From assembly GCA_030432295.1 (NCBI GenBank), contig JAUIHI010000001.1, positions 248,001 through 312,000 on the forward strand: 64,000 bases of DNA, given 5' to 3'. The notes under the pieces were generated by a model that saw nothing but the letters and a program-made list of their open reading frames with translations, was not told where the DNA came from and did no database searches. Numbering within the stretch: the stretch's first letter is position 1; every line of letters starts with the position of its first letter. This document shows positions 43,280-51,959 of the stretch, one piece after another. Source of the stretch: Anaerolineae bacterium. Its GTDB lineage: Bacteria > Chloroflexota > Anaerolineae > Caldilineales > Caldilineaceae. Made by a program: the position numbers and the translations under genes.

Positions 43280-44239
43280 TTAAGTCGCCATCTCCAACAC
43301 AAAATAATGTCCCGGATTCCACGCCTGGCAGACGAGAAAGAGCCGCCCGTTGTGGATATGGAAGATAACGTTGTGCAGGTGATCCGCCAGTTCGACGCCC
43401 AATTCCTCTTTGGGGCGGATCGTCGAAATCACTTCGTAGCTCTCGCCGTCCAGAATGTAGATGGGCGCGGGGCGCTTCTCCTTCTCCGGGTCGTCCAGGC
43501 TGCCGACGACCGCGTAGGACTGGCCCTGCCACTCCACAAAATTGATGCCACAGGGCCGGGACGCCGCTGGCAACGGGTGGCTGGCGTGAAAGTGGCCGTC
43601 GTGGCTGTGAATTTGGATGCGGGAGTTGAGCCGGTCTGCAATCGCCAGCCGCTGGCCGTCCGGTGTCAGATTGAAGCCGTGGGCCGTGCCGAATTTGCCG
43701 TTTTCTGTGGGGTCTGTCGTCTTGCCGCCGAAGATGTGCTGCCAACTGCGGCTGGGCTGGTCCGCGGTGGAAATGTAATTGGAGCCGTAGCCGTCCGCCA
43801 CCAGCAAGCTTTCGCCCAGGGGGACCGTATCCGTCGGTTTGTAGGGCACTTCTGCGTCCGCATATTCGGCGAATTCGGGCCGGGAAAGAGTGTACTCCAC
43901 ATCGCCGTCCAGGGTCATCACCGCCACAAAGCCGTCGTTGTTGGCGGGCAGAAAGAGGAGGGGCGCTGCATCCGTGCCGCCGAGTTTCGTGCTGTGGAAG
44001 TTGACTTCCTGCAAATGGGGCGGCAACTCAATCAGTTCCTGGCTGGTCAGGTCCGCGGCGATGCGCAGGATGCCACTGCCGGGCATTCCGTAATAAATCT
44101 GGCCGCAGCCGGGCCGCTCGTCCACAGCAAAACCGCCGTGCAGACGCACCTCAGACGGCAGCACTTTCTCCGGCAGGGTGTAGAGGTCTTCGCATAGAGA
44201 AAAGGCGAAGGGTTTGCTTCCACTGGTCTTGCGTGGCAT
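43280..44239 (-). CDS. Six-bladed beta-propeller protein (SMP-30/NHL-like)
   Basis: A 319-residue soluble protein with repeated blades: GKFGTAHGFNLTPDGQRLAIADR, SRIQIHSHDGHFHASHPLPA, YAVVGSLDD and GRLFLVCQAWNPGHYFVLEM. The spacing and the GFNLTPDGQRLAIADRLNSRIQ pattern suit NHL or gluconolactonase-type propellers. There is no signal peptide, so it is cytosolic. Substrate is unknown; a lactonase or ligand-binding role is possible. A hairpin of the AAGTTCGACTTTT family lies 23 bases before ATG 44239, and the aspartoacylase-like gene precedes it on the same strand. Confidence 0.7.
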   Translation of the reverse strand: MPRKTSGSKPFAFSLCEDLYTLPEKVLPSEVRLHGGFAVDERPGCGQIYYGMPGSGILRIAADLTSQELIELPPHLQEVNFHSTKLGGTDAAPLLFLPANNDGFVAVMTLDGDVEYTLSRPEFAEYADAEVPYKPTDTVPLGESLLVADGYGSNYISTADQPSRSWQHIFGGKTTDPTENGKFGTAHGFNLTPDGQRLAIADRLNSRIQIHSHDGHFHASHPLPAASRPCGINFVEWQGQSYAVVGSLDDPEKEKRPAPIYILDGESYEVISTIRPKEELGVELADHLHNVIFHIHNGRLFLVCQAWNPGHYFVLEMAT

Positions 44240-44261
44240 AGGAAGTTCCTTTCAGCGTTGG

Positions 44262-44294
44262 AGAAGTTCGACTTTTGTCAAAAGTCGAACTTCT
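44262..44294. repeat. AAGTTCGACTTTT hairpin, copy 3
   Basis: AGAAGTTCGACTTTTG and AAAAGTCGAACTTCT pair over a two-base loop. It lies just upstream of the propeller gene and just past the stop of the aspartoacylase-like gene (44296). Confidence 0.9.
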
Positions 44295-44295
44295 G

Positions 44296-45306
44296 TCAGG
44301 TCAAAGTATACGGTCGCACAATCGTTGCCACACACGCGCCCTGCTGGGTGAGAGGAAAACCGCAGCGTCCAAAAAGAATGCCGCCGGTCTGGGCGTGTAC
44401 AGGCACGGGGTCCGCAAAGGGCAGTTCGGTCGAATGGATCTGGCCCAGCTTCTGGCCGGCTTCCACCGGATCGCCCATTTCCAGAAAGGGTTCAAAGATG
44501 CCGCTGACCGGGGCCATCACATAATCGGCGCTCTCCGGTGCCGCGACCAGTTGGGGCGCGGGTGACGGCGGGGCGTAGGGCGTATCTGTGAGAACGCCGT
44601 ACATCCGCAGCATATTTTTCAGCCCCCGGTCCGCGATGCCGAGCATATCCACGCCGAACTGGGGCGCGCTGCCCAGTTCCGTGCCCAGGGTGATTTTGCC
44701 CAGGCTCTCCGCGTAGGAAGGGAGCAATCCCCCGCCTGCCACATCCGCATAGATAAAGACGTAGGGCGCGCCCCAGGCCGTAGCCGCCCGCACCATCTCA
44801 CTCATCTGCGTCTGGTTCGCCAGTTCGTGCATATTGACCGACGGCAGAAATTGCAGCGTGCGCCCGCCGGAGTGGATGTCCACCACAATATCGGCCTGGG
44901 GCAGCAGTGTGTAGCTGACGTAGTGGGCGATCATTCCGGTGATGGTGTCGTTGTGCTGGCCGGGAAAGGCCCGGTTCATATTGCGCCCATCCAGCGGGGA
45001 GAGGCGTGTGCCCGCCACACAGGCCGGTCGGTTGAGCATCGGCAGCACAATCAGCCGCCCCTGCACCTGCTCCGGCTGGATGTCCCGCACCAGATTGAGG
45101 AGCGTCACCTGGCCCTCGTACTCGTCGCCGTGATTGCCGCCGGAGAGGAGTACAGTCGGCCCGCTGCCATTTTGGATGACCGCAATCGGGATAAAATAGT
45201 TGGCCCAGCCCGCTGTATTGAAGGATTGGGGGACCCGCAGGACGCCGATCTGCTTGCCGTCTTGCGTGTAGTCAATATCAGTGGATACGAGCGAGTCAGT
45301 TGCCAT
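44296..45306 (-). CDS. Succinylglutamate desuccinylase/aspartoacylase-family zinc hydrolase
   Basis: A 336-residue M14-like deacylase. Zinc ligands: His59 and Glu62 (GGNHGDEYEG) and His145 (VDIHSGG). Arg/Asn substrate residues occur in SPLDGRNMNRAFPG. The C-terminal third (APVSGIFEPFLEMGDPVEAGQKLG) is a biotinyl-lipoyl-like beta domain, as seen in DoeB-type enzymes that deacetylate N-acetyl-diaminobutyrate in ectoine breakdown, as well as in other members. No other ectoine genes are present. It removes an acyl group from an N-acylated amino acid; the exact substrate is unknown. Confidence 0.88.
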   Translation of the reverse strand: MATDSLVSTDIDYTQDGKQIGVLRVPQSFNTAGWANYFIPIAVIQNGSGPTVLLSGGNHGDEYEGQVTLLNLVRDIQPEQVQGRLIVLPMLNRPACVAGTRLSPLDGRNMNRAFPGQHNDTITGMIAHYVSYTLLPQADIVVDIHSGGRTLQFLPSVNMHELANQTQMSEMVRAATAWGAPYVFIYADVAGGGLLPSYAESLGKITLGTELGSAPQFGVDMLGIADRGLKNMLRMYGVLTDTPYAPPSPAPQLVAAPESADYVMAPVSGIFEPFLEMGDPVEAGQKLGQIHSTELPFADPVPVHAQTGGILFGRCGFPLTQQGACVATIVRPYTLT

Positions 45307-45519
45307 CTCTTCTCCGATCGGATTGGAAAATCAGCGCGTTGGTGGTTTCCCGCGGCTAACCGCTTGCCCGCCCACGGCGCAAGCGCTTCTGGTCCCGGTT
45401 TGTGTAAGCGCTGGGATTGCTGCTACCATTCAGTTCTCATTGTATGTTCACCAAAACTGTGGGGCGTCCTTCTGTAGTATAGTTGATGCGCCCTTGCTTG
45501 GCAACGTAGGAGAACCCCT

Positions 45520-48189
45520 ATGCAATTCACACTCCCCCTTTCCAGCCCCGATCTGACCCTGGCCAACGCTGGCGGCAAAGGGGCCAACCTCTCCGCCCTG
45601 ATTCGGGGTGGTTTTGCTGTGCCTGCTGGTTTTGTAGTGACAACCGCTGGCTACGACTCTTTTGTGGAAGCCAATGGATTGGCCGCACCCATCACCGCGC
45701 GGGTAGAGGCTATCGACCCGACTGACCCCACGGCCTATGACCGGGCATCCGATGAACTCCGCGGTCTCTTTGCCCAGGCGACTCTGCCCGATGACCTGCG
45801 AGCAGCGGTGTTGGCTGCCTACGGGGATGCCGTCCCCGACGCCAGCCCGGTGGCCGTGCGTTCCTCCGCCACCGCCGAAGACCTGCCCGAAGCCTCCTTT
45901 GCCGGTCAGCAGGACACGTATCTGAATGTAATCGGCCCGGATGGGCTGCTGGACGCGATGGTGAAGTGCTGGTCCAGCCTGTGGACCGGGCGGGCCATCG
46001 CCTATCGCCAGCGCCAGTCGATTGCACCGGATGATGTGAGTCTGGCCGTCGTCGTGCAGCGGATGGTCCCGGCGGAGGTGGCCGGGGTGATGTTTACGGT
46101 CAATCCGGTGACAGGCGACGACGATCAGGTGATGATCAACGCCACTTGGGGGCTGGGCGAGGCGCTGGTTTCCGGCCAGGTCAACCCGGACACATACCTG
46201 GCGGCCAAAGAGAGCGGCGGTCTGCTGGAAGTGACGATTGGGGACAAAGCGGTGATGACCGCAGTCCAGGCCGCTGGGACCGCGGAAGTGGCGGTGGAGG
46301 CGACCCGCCAGGGCCAGCGGGCTTTGACCGACAGGCAGGTGGGGGACCTGGCGGAGATCGGGCGCAGAATTGAGCAGCATTTCAGCGCTCCCCAGGATGT
46401 GGAGTGGGCCTACGCCGAGGACAAGCTTTACGTCCTTCAGTCCCGCCCGGTGACGACCGCAGCCCAGCCCAATCGGGTCCCCGGCGACGATGCCTGGCCC
46501 CCCCTTCTTTCCAAAAAAGCGCGGGAATTTGACCTGTGGAGCCAGTCGGACCTGGGCGAGCGCTGGCCCGACCCGGTGACGCCCCTGACGTGGAGCGAGT
46601 GGAAGCCCATCACCGAAGCCAATATGCGGGACAGTTTTGGCGGTATCAATGAGCCGTGGCTGGACCAAATCGAGTGGGTGCGCCGGGAGCAGGGCCACGC
46701 CTATTTGAACGAGGGTGCGATGGCCTATGCCCTGCACCGGGGCTATGGGATGCCCGCCAGCTCCTTTGCCGATGGGATGGGCAGCGCGGCTGATCTGACC
46801 GCACTCTACCCCAAGTGGCACATTCCCACGGCCCTGCGCCGCGCCCCGCTGATGCTGGGGATGATGCGCCGCTGGGGGCAGTTGATGGAGGGCTATGAGA
46901 AAGAATTTGCCCAGATTGATCGGGATGTGGACGGCTGGATGGCCCGGGATTTAAGCGGACTGAGCGACGCTGAACTCTGGCACGAGGCCCAGAATGTCTG
47001 GCTGAGCCGGGTCATCCGCACAATCGACGCGCATTCGGCCAGCACCTCCCAGTCGATGAATTCCTATTCCCAGATGGAGGGGACGCTGCAACGCTTTCTG
47101 GGCGACGGCTCGGCGATTCAGGCCCTGGTGACGGGGATTGATGGGGTAATTCAGGCTGAACTGGTCCCCGCGCTGTGGGAGATCGCGCAGACTATCCGGG
47201 CCGCGGGGCTGGCTGATCTGTTGACGGAGAACGACCCCCGGACAGCCTTGGCGCAGTTGCAGGCAGAACCAGCCGCGGCTCCGGTGCTGGCCCAATTGCA
47301 GCGCTTTCTCAATCGTCACGGCCACCGCTGCACCACCGAAGCCGAGTATCTGAATCCCCGCTGGATCGAAGCGCCCTGGCTGGTCATCGAACAGATCACA
47401 GGCTATCTGGCCGCGGGCGAGGGCTTTGATCCCAGTGGGGCTGAGGAACGGCAACGGGCGCAGCACGCCGAAGCCATCCGCGAGGTGGAGGCTCAGCTCA
47501 ACTTTGTGCAGCGGGCCTTCTTCCAGAGGGGGCTGAAGCGGCTGCACTGGTTGGTGCGGATGCGGGACAACGGCCAGCACTATCTGGTCAAACTGCTGCT
47601 GCCGGTGCGCCACTGCTACGGGCTGCTGGCCGGGCGCTGGGCAGAGCGGGGCTGGCTGGCGTGCGCGGACGATTTCTTCTTTCTGGTGAAGGAGGAGATA
47701 GCGGCGGTCATTGCCGGGGGCGATTCGGCTGGGCTGGCGGAAAAGGCCGAGGCCCGCCGCGCGGCCTGGGCGCACTGGACGGCCCAACCCACCTTCCCGG
47801 ACGCGCTGGACGCCGCGGGCAAACCGGTTGTATCCGCGATTGTGGATGAAAACGCGCTGACCGGCATCGCGGCCAGCGGCGGACGGGTGACGGGTCGGGC
47901 GCGGGTCATCCTTTCGCCCCAGGAAGCCAGGAGCCTGCAACCGGGGGACATTCTGGTCACCCGTTCCACCGACCCTGGCTGGACGCCCGTCTTTGCCCTG
48001 ATCAGCGGTGTGGTGCTGGAGATCGGCGGGCAACTCTCCCACGGCGCGATTGTCGCCCGGGAGTATGGCCTGCCTGCGGTGGTCAATGTGGCCGGCGCAA
48101 CCCGGCGCATTGTGGATGGGGAGACGATTACTGTGGATGGGCGCGCTGGCACAGTAACACAAGCTGACCGCTTAGAGGGCGCAAACTAA
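45520..48189 (+). CDS. PEP-synthase-family phosphotransferase with rifampicin-phosphotransferase-like layout
   Basis: An 889-residue protein. The N-terminal ATP-binding half has GGKGANLSALIRGGFAVPAGF, SPVAVRSSATAEDLPEASFAGQ, and VMFTVNPVTGDDDQVMINATWGLGE. A long middle domain (about 330-770) is unlike PEP synthase. The swivelling phosphohistidine domain is at the C-terminus: GGQLSHGAIVAREYGLPAVV with His841, only 48 residues from the end. PEP synthase and PPDK have a C-terminal PEP-binding barrel after this domain; here it is missing, the order found in rifampicin phosphotransferases (ATP domain, drug domain, His domain). It may phosphorylate a natural product. A palindrome follows the stop. 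Confidence 0.85.
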   Translation: MQFTLPLSSPDLTLANAGGKGANLSALIRGGFAVPAGFVVTTAGYDSFVEANGLAAPITARVEAIDPTDPTAYDRASDELRGLFAQATLPDDLRAAVLAAYGDAVPDASPVAVRSSATAEDLPEASFAGQQDTYLNVIGPDGLLDAMVKCWSSLWTGRAIAYRQRQSIAPDDVSLAVVVQRMVPAEVAGVMFTVNPVTGDDDQVMINATWGLGEALVSGQVNPDTYLAAKESGGLLEVTIGDKAVMTAVQAAGTAEVAVEATRQGQRALTDRQVGDLAEIGRRIEQHFSAPQDVEWAYAEDKLYVLQSRPVTTAAQPNRVPGDDAWPPLLSKKAREFDLWSQSDLGERWPDPVTPLTWSEWKPITEANMRDSFGGINEPWLDQIEWVRREQGHAYLNEGAMAYALHRGYGMPASSFADGMGSAADLTALYPKWHIPTALRRAPLMLGMMRRWGQLMEGYEKEFAQIDRDVDGWMARDLSGLSDAELWHEAQNVWLSRVIRTIDAHSASTSQSMNSYSQMEGTLQRFLGDGSAIQALVTGIDGVIQAELVPALWEIAQTIRAAGLADLLTENDPRTALAQLQAEPAAAPVLAQLQRFLNRHGHRCTTEAEYLNPRWIEAPWLVIEQITGYLAAGEGFDPSGAEERQRAQHAEAIREVEAQLNFVQRAFFQRGLKRLHWLVRMRDNGQHYLVKLLLPVRHCYGLLAGRWAERGWLACADDFFFLVKEEIAAVIAGGDSAGLAEKAEARRAAWAHWTAQPTFPDALDAAGKPVVSAIVDENALTGIAASGGRVTGRARVILSPQEARSLQPGDILVTRSTDPGWTPVFALISGVVLEIGGQLSHGAIVAREYGLPAVVNVAGATRRIVDGETITVDGRAGTVTQADRLEGAN

Positions 48190-48219
48190 TTGGACATTAA
48201 GAAATTAATCCGGTAATGG

Positions 48220-48265
48220 CCTTCCGGGAAGCGGCCACAACATCTCGTGGCCGCTTCCCGGAAGG
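48220..48265. terminator. Palindrome with 19-bp perfect arms after the phosphotransferase gene
   Basis: CCTTCCGGGAAGCGGCCAC (48220-48238) and its exact reverse complement (48247-48265) close over eight bases. A T-run (48284-48289) comes only 19 bases later, so termination strength is unclear. Confidence 0.65.
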
Positions 48266-48365
48266 TTCGACGTTACCCGATCTATTTTTTAAGTTACAAA
48301 CAGTTTGCGGTGCAGGTGGGGAGACGATTGCTGTGGATGGTAGTTCTGGTTGGTCGTGAAGGGGG

Positions 48366-48395
48366 TAAACAAGCGGCTTGTGGTTGTAGTATAAT
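48366..48395 (+). promoter_or_regulatory. Promoter of the toxin-antitoxin pair
   Basis: TAAACA (48366-48371), an 18-base spacer and a perfect TATAAT (48390-48395), 48 bases before the ATG at 48443. Confidence 0.55.
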
Positions 48396-48442
48396 GGGCG
48401 CAGGTGATTCGTAGCTGATAGAACCAAAAGGTAGGTTTTCAT

Positions 48443-48817
48443 ATGTCCACACTCATTGCTGTCCCCGATGAATTGGTCGATCAGGTGAAATCTGTCGCGC
48501 ACGCGGACGGACTGGAAGCATTTTTTATTGATGCCGCGCGCAGGCAAGTTCGGCAGATACGCGCGCGCCAGATGCGCCAGGAGTACGCGGCCACCCACAC
48601 CCCTCTTTCCCCCCGCCAGGTCTATCAGAATTTGTTGGAAGGCGTTGTGGCTTTTGAATCCAAATACGGCTTTTCCAGCGAGCAATTCTTGAACGATTTT
48701 GAGACGGGTCTGCTAGATGAAGACAGCGACGATTGGAACGCTCTTTATCGTTGGCGAACTTTGGCGCATGGGTTAAGGCGTCTCGAAAGCGAGTACGGAT
48801 TCACCCGCGAGACATAG
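48443..48817 (+). CDS. Antitoxin-like protein paired with a TumE-type toxin
   Basis: A 124-residue protein. The N-terminal half is helical and basic (FFIDAARRQVRQIRARQMRQEY), a possible DNA-binding part. The C-terminal half has VAFESKYGFSSEQFLNDFETGLL followed by DEDSDDWNALYRWRTLAHG, a pattern I associate with antitoxin tails of the form 'KYG-x-SSEEF...F-x-G-L-D-x-x-W-x-L'. A gap of four bases separates it from the TumE-like gene, and it has its own promoter, as in toxin-antitoxin operons. The C-terminal part would neutralise the toxin. Confidence 0.6.
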   Translation: MSTLIAVPDELVDQVKSVAHADGLEAFFIDAARRQVRQIRARQMRQEYAATHTPLSPRQVYQNLLEGVVAFESKYGFSSEQFLNDFETGLLDEDSDDWNALYRWRTLAHGLRRLESEYGFTRET

Positions 48818-48821
48818 CCCG

Positions 48822-49250
48822 ATGGCAACCGATCTGTTAGAAAATTACTATTGGGAAGTCTACGCCCTCATTTTCGAGAGCGCAGATATTTTGGATCTTG
48901 AAGATTCAACTTTTTCGCTTTCAGACCCAGACACAGCCCGTATCGCCCAGGCAATTCACGCGGTTCTGCCTTTTCTGGATGGCTCCCGTCTATACGTCGA
49001 AGTTTCATTGACAGACGAAGGCGAGGCTGTCGAAGATCGTTATGCCTATATCTACTACGATGCAGGGGGCAGGCGAATTTTCCAATACGACAACCGTCGT
49101 CATCACCCCGAAATCTCCACTCATCCTCATCATATGCACAAAGGACCGATCCCCGCTGCTGGTGAGCGAGACCGGGCCTGGCCGACCGACATTGACTTTG
49201 TCGCCTTCGAGACAGTTCTGAATCGAATACGCGAGCGATTTTTTGGATAG
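48822..49250 (+). CDS. TumE-family (DUF6516-like) toxin candidate
   Basis: A 142-residue protein. The family core is visible: YAYIYYDAGGRRIFQYDNRRHHPEISTHPHHMHKG, with its cluster of histidines, and the C-terminal helix FETVLNRIRERFFG. As I recall, DUF6516 members act as RNases or growth inhibitors paired with a small antitoxin. It follows the antitoxin-like gene by four bases and overlaps the start of the HEAT-like gene by eight bases. Confidence 0.65.
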   Translation: MATDLLENYYWEVYALIFESADILDLEDSTFSLSDPDTARIAQAIHAVLPFLDGSRLYVEVSLTDEGEAVEDRYAYIYYDAGGRRIFQYDNRRHHPEISTHPHHMHKGPIPAAGERDRAWPTDIDFVAFETVLNRIRERFFG

Positions 49251-49782
49251 CCATTCTGAACTGATCAACAGACTCCGCGGGGGTGACCTGCGCTCGATCG
49301 GGCGGGTGGCCGAAGTCGTTGCACTGGTTGGCGACGACCCGGCGGCCTTTGACGCGCTCTTTGCCGCGATGTTCAGCGACGAGCCGCTGGTGAAGATGCG
49401 GGCCGCGGACGCGGCGGAGAAGATCAGCCAGCAGCACCCCCATCTGCTGCGGCCCCACAAAGCCGCGCTGCTGGGCGAGTTGCCGCCCGGTCTGCGCCAG
49501 GAGGTGTACTGGCACATTCCGCTGATGTTGACCCGCGTGCCGCTGACTGACGCGGAACTGGAGCGGGCCTGGGCGCAGACAGTGGACATTCTCCACAGCG
49601 GGAGCAAAAGCCGCATTCTGGTGGTCAACTGTCTGCAAGGGCTGGCTGACATCTCTCTGCAAAGCGGTTGGCGGCGGGAGGAAGCGGCAGTGCTTATCCG
49701 CGCTCAGATGGAGGTTGGCAGTCCGGCCATTCGTGCCAGAGGGCGCAAACTGTTGGCCGCATTGGAAAAGGAAACCGGATGA
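49243..49782 (+). CDS. HEAT-like helical repeat protein
   Basis: A 179-residue all-helical protein starting at TTG 49243, which overlaps the toxin-like gene by eight bases. Repeated helix pairs read VAEVVALVGDDPAAFDALFAAM, VKMRAADAAEKISQQHP and ILVVNCLQGLADISLQSG, followed by AIRARGRKLLAALEK. This resembles HEAT/armadillo scaffolds. No family name is assigned. Its stop overlaps the start of the MscS gene (ATGA), so it could modulate that channel, although chance neighbours are equally possible. Confidence 0.65.
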   Translation: MDSHSELINRLRGGDLRSIGRVAEVVALVGDDPAAFDALFAAMFSDEPLVKMRAADAAEKISQQHPHLLRPHKAALLGELPPGLRQEVYWHIPLMLTRVPLTDAELERAWAQTVDILHSGSKSRILVVNCLQGLADISLQSGWRREEAAVLIRAQMEVGSPAIRARGRKLLAALEKETG

Positions 49783-51398
49783 TTTTGACACCTGAAGTGT
49801 GGCGCACAGTAGGGATTGTGGCCGGGCAAATTGTGGCTCTGCTGGTGGTGACAGGGCTGCTGAGTTGGCTGCTGCGCATTCTGTTCAAGACTATTGAGTC
49901 GCGCACGGAGAACGCCAGCGCGGCCAAAGGATTGTCTACTGCCCGGCGTCTGACCCGCAATCTGCTGCGGTTGGTCGGCGGCGCGCTCTTTCTGCTGATT
50001 CTGGGTGGGAATGGCTATTTGATCGTCCAGGGCGAGGACCTGTTGGCTTTCTACCGGGTGCAGCTTTCCCAGATTGGCCCGGACTTCTGGACGGGCCTGG
50101 GATTAGGTGTCCTCTATTCGGTCGTAGCGGTGGTTGCTGCTCGCTGGCTCATCCGTCTCATTTTCCGGCTGCTTGGCGTGTTGGAAAGCCGGGCCAAAGC
50201 CTATGAGCAGGTTCAGACCAATGACGAGAGCCTCGAAGTCTTCTTTGCCGGGCTGAATCGCATCCAACGCAATGGACTCTGGCTGGCTGTCGCCGGGCTG
50301 ATTGCCGGTTTCCTCAGCCTGCCAGAGGTGGTCGGGGATCTGATTTTTGTCGCCCTACGCATCTATCTGATTGTCAGCCTGGGAATGCTGGTGGTCAGCG
50401 CGGTGGCTGTGATTGTGACGACCCTCGACACTCTCAGCCAGCGTTACTACCGCACGGACACGCTACTGCACTATTACAATGAATTGAAGGGATTGATTCC
50501 TCTTCTGCGTCGTTCGTTGGAATATATCGTCTACATTTTTGTGGCGACGCTTGTGCTGCTACAGGTGGATTCTGTGGCCCAGTTTGCCGAGTGGGGACCC
50601 CGGCTGGTTCAGATCGTCGGTATCTTCTTCCTCGCCCGGGTTGCCATTGAGGTGGTCAATCTTCTCGTCGATCGGGCGCTGGGCCAGCCCGCCCCGGATG
50701 CCCCGCCGGAAGAGAATCAGCGTCGACTGACTCTCAGCCCGCTGATCAAAAGCCTGCTCAAATATCTGGTCTTCTCTGGCGCGTTTGTACTGGTTTTGCA
50801 GATTATTGAACTGGATGTGACGCCGATTCTGGCCGGGGCTGGCCTGCTCACACTGATCGTCGGTCTGGGCGCGCAGCCGATCATCAACGACGTCGTCTCC
50901 GGCTTTTTTATCCTCTTCGAAAACCTTTTTCTGGTGGGGGATTATATCGAAATTGGCACAGCCAGGGGTGTTGTCGAGGCCATCGACATCCGCACTACCC
51001 GCATCCGGGACCCGGACGGCCAGCAGCACATTTTGCGCAACGGCCAGATGGGCGAAGTGATCAACTTTTCCAAGGGCTACACCTATGCGGTGGTCACAGT
51101 GGGTGTGGCCTATGATTCGGATTTGGAGAAGGTCTACGATGTCCTGCGTCAGGTGGGACGGGCCTTTGCGGCGGGAAACCCGGATGTGCTGGCTCCTACC
51201 CAAGTGGCTGGCCTGGACGACTTTGGCGCGTCGGAACTGGTGGTGCGCACGACTACCCGTGTCAAACCGGGCCGTCATCTTCAGATCAGCCGGGACCTGC
51301 GCGCCCAGTTCAAAATCGCCTTTGACCAGAACGGCATCGAAATTCCCTTCCCCCAACGGGTGCTGCACTTTCCCGATGGGCTGGGGACGCGGGAGTAA
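49779..51398 (+). CDS. MscS-family mechanosensitive ion channel
   Basis: A 539-residue channel with about nine N-terminal membrane helices, larger than E. coli MscS (286). The pore helix and beta domain are recognisable as VTPILAGAGLLTLIVGLGAQPIINDVVSGFFI (about 350-380), then VGDYIEIGTARGVVEAIDIRTTRIRDPDGQQHILRNGQ and HLQISRDLRAQFKIAFDQNG. It opens under membrane tension to release solutes during osmotic downshock. The extra N-terminal helices suggest the larger YbdG/YnaI-like group. Its stop codon lies in an inverted repeat (GTAACGCAA ... TTGCGTTAC). Confidence 0.92.
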   Translation: MILTPEVWRTVGIVAGQIVALLVVTGLLSWLLRILFKTIESRTENASAAKGLSTARRLTRNLLRLVGGALFLLILGGNGYLIVQGEDLLAFYRVQLSQIGPDFWTGLGLGVLYSVVAVVAARWLIRLIFRLLGVLESRAKAYEQVQTNDESLEVFFAGLNRIQRNGLWLAVAGLIAGFLSLPEVVGDLIFVALRIYLIVSLGMLVVSAVAVIVTTLDTLSQRYYRTDTLLHYYNELKGLIPLLRRSLEYIVYIFVATLVLLQVDSVAQFAEWGPRLVQIVGIFFLARVAIEVVNLLVDRALGQPAPDAPPEENQRRLTLSPLIKSLLKYLVFSGAFVLVLQIIELDVTPILAGAGLLTLIVGLGAQPIINDVVSGFFILFENLFLVGDYIEIGTARGVVEAIDIRTTRIRDPDGQQHILRNGQMGEVINFSKGYTYAVVTVGVAYDSDLEKVYDVLRQVGRAFAAGNPDVLAPTQVAGLDDFGASELVVRTTTRVKPGRHLQISRDLRAQFKIAFDQNGIEIPFPQRVLHFPDGLGTRE

Positions 51399-51448
51399 CG
51401 CAAACTGTCAGTTTGTCTATTGTAGCGCAGGCTAACAGCTTGCGTTAC
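51395..51448. repeat. GTAACGCAA inverted repeat overlapping the MscS stop
   Basis: GTAACGCAA (51395-51403) and TTGCGTTAC (51440-51448) flank CAAACTGTCAGTTTG and a GCGCAGGCTAACAGCTTGCG stretch. The TAA stop of the channel gene is inside the left arm. Confidence 0.6.
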
Positions 51449-51460
51449 ACAGGGGGAGAA

Positions 51461-51955
51461 ATGAGCGAAGATACACCGATGCAGGCTCTGTTGAACAGCC
51501 TGCCCCAGACCGGCGAAGTCCTCTGGATTGGGCTGCGGCCCGGCCACCGGCAATCCGTCGAATCTGTGGAAGGCGCAGAAGCTGTGCCCGGCGACGGGCT
51601 GGTGGGAGATCGTTTTCGGGGCCGGGACGCGGAGAGCAAACGGCAGGTGACGCTGATCCAGGCCGAGCATCTGGCCGCGGTCGGCTCCTTCCTGGGCAGC
51701 GGACCCATCGACCCGGCACTCCTGCGCCGCAATATCGTCGTCTCCGGGCTGAATCTGCTCGCCCTGAAGGACAAGCGCTTCCGCATCGGCGACGCTGTGC
51801 TGGAATATACGGGCCAGTGTCACCCCTGCTCCCGGATGGAAGAAGCGCTGGGTCCCGGCGGCTACAACGCGATGCGGGGCCACGGGGGCATCACCGCGCG
51901 GGTAATCGAAGGCGGGCTGATCCGGGTGGGGGATGGGGTGGGGGTCGCGGGGTGA
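51461..51955 (+). CDS. MOSC-domain protein
   Basis: A 164-residue stand-alone MOSC domain. Family segments: VPGDGLVGDRFRGRD (about 43-57), RQVTLIQAEHLAAV, LRRNIVVSGLNLLALKDKRFRIGDAVLEYTG and the conserved Cys motif QCHPCSRMEEALGPGGY. MOSC domains handle Moco-bound sulfur, or in YiiM-like forms catalyse N-hydroxylated substrate reduction. ATG 51461 has GGGGGAGAA immediately upstream. It follows the MscS gene and ends five bases before the convergent enolase-like gene. Confidence 0.88.
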   Translation: MSEDTPMQALLNSLPQTGEVLWIGLRPGHRQSVESVEGAEAVPGDGLVGDRFRGRDAESKRQVTLIQAEHLAAVGSFLGSGPIDPALLRRNIVVSGLNLLALKDKRFRIGDAVLEYTGQCHPCSRMEEALGPGGYNAMRGHGGITARVIEGGLIRVGDGVGVAG

Positions 51956-51959
51956 CAGA

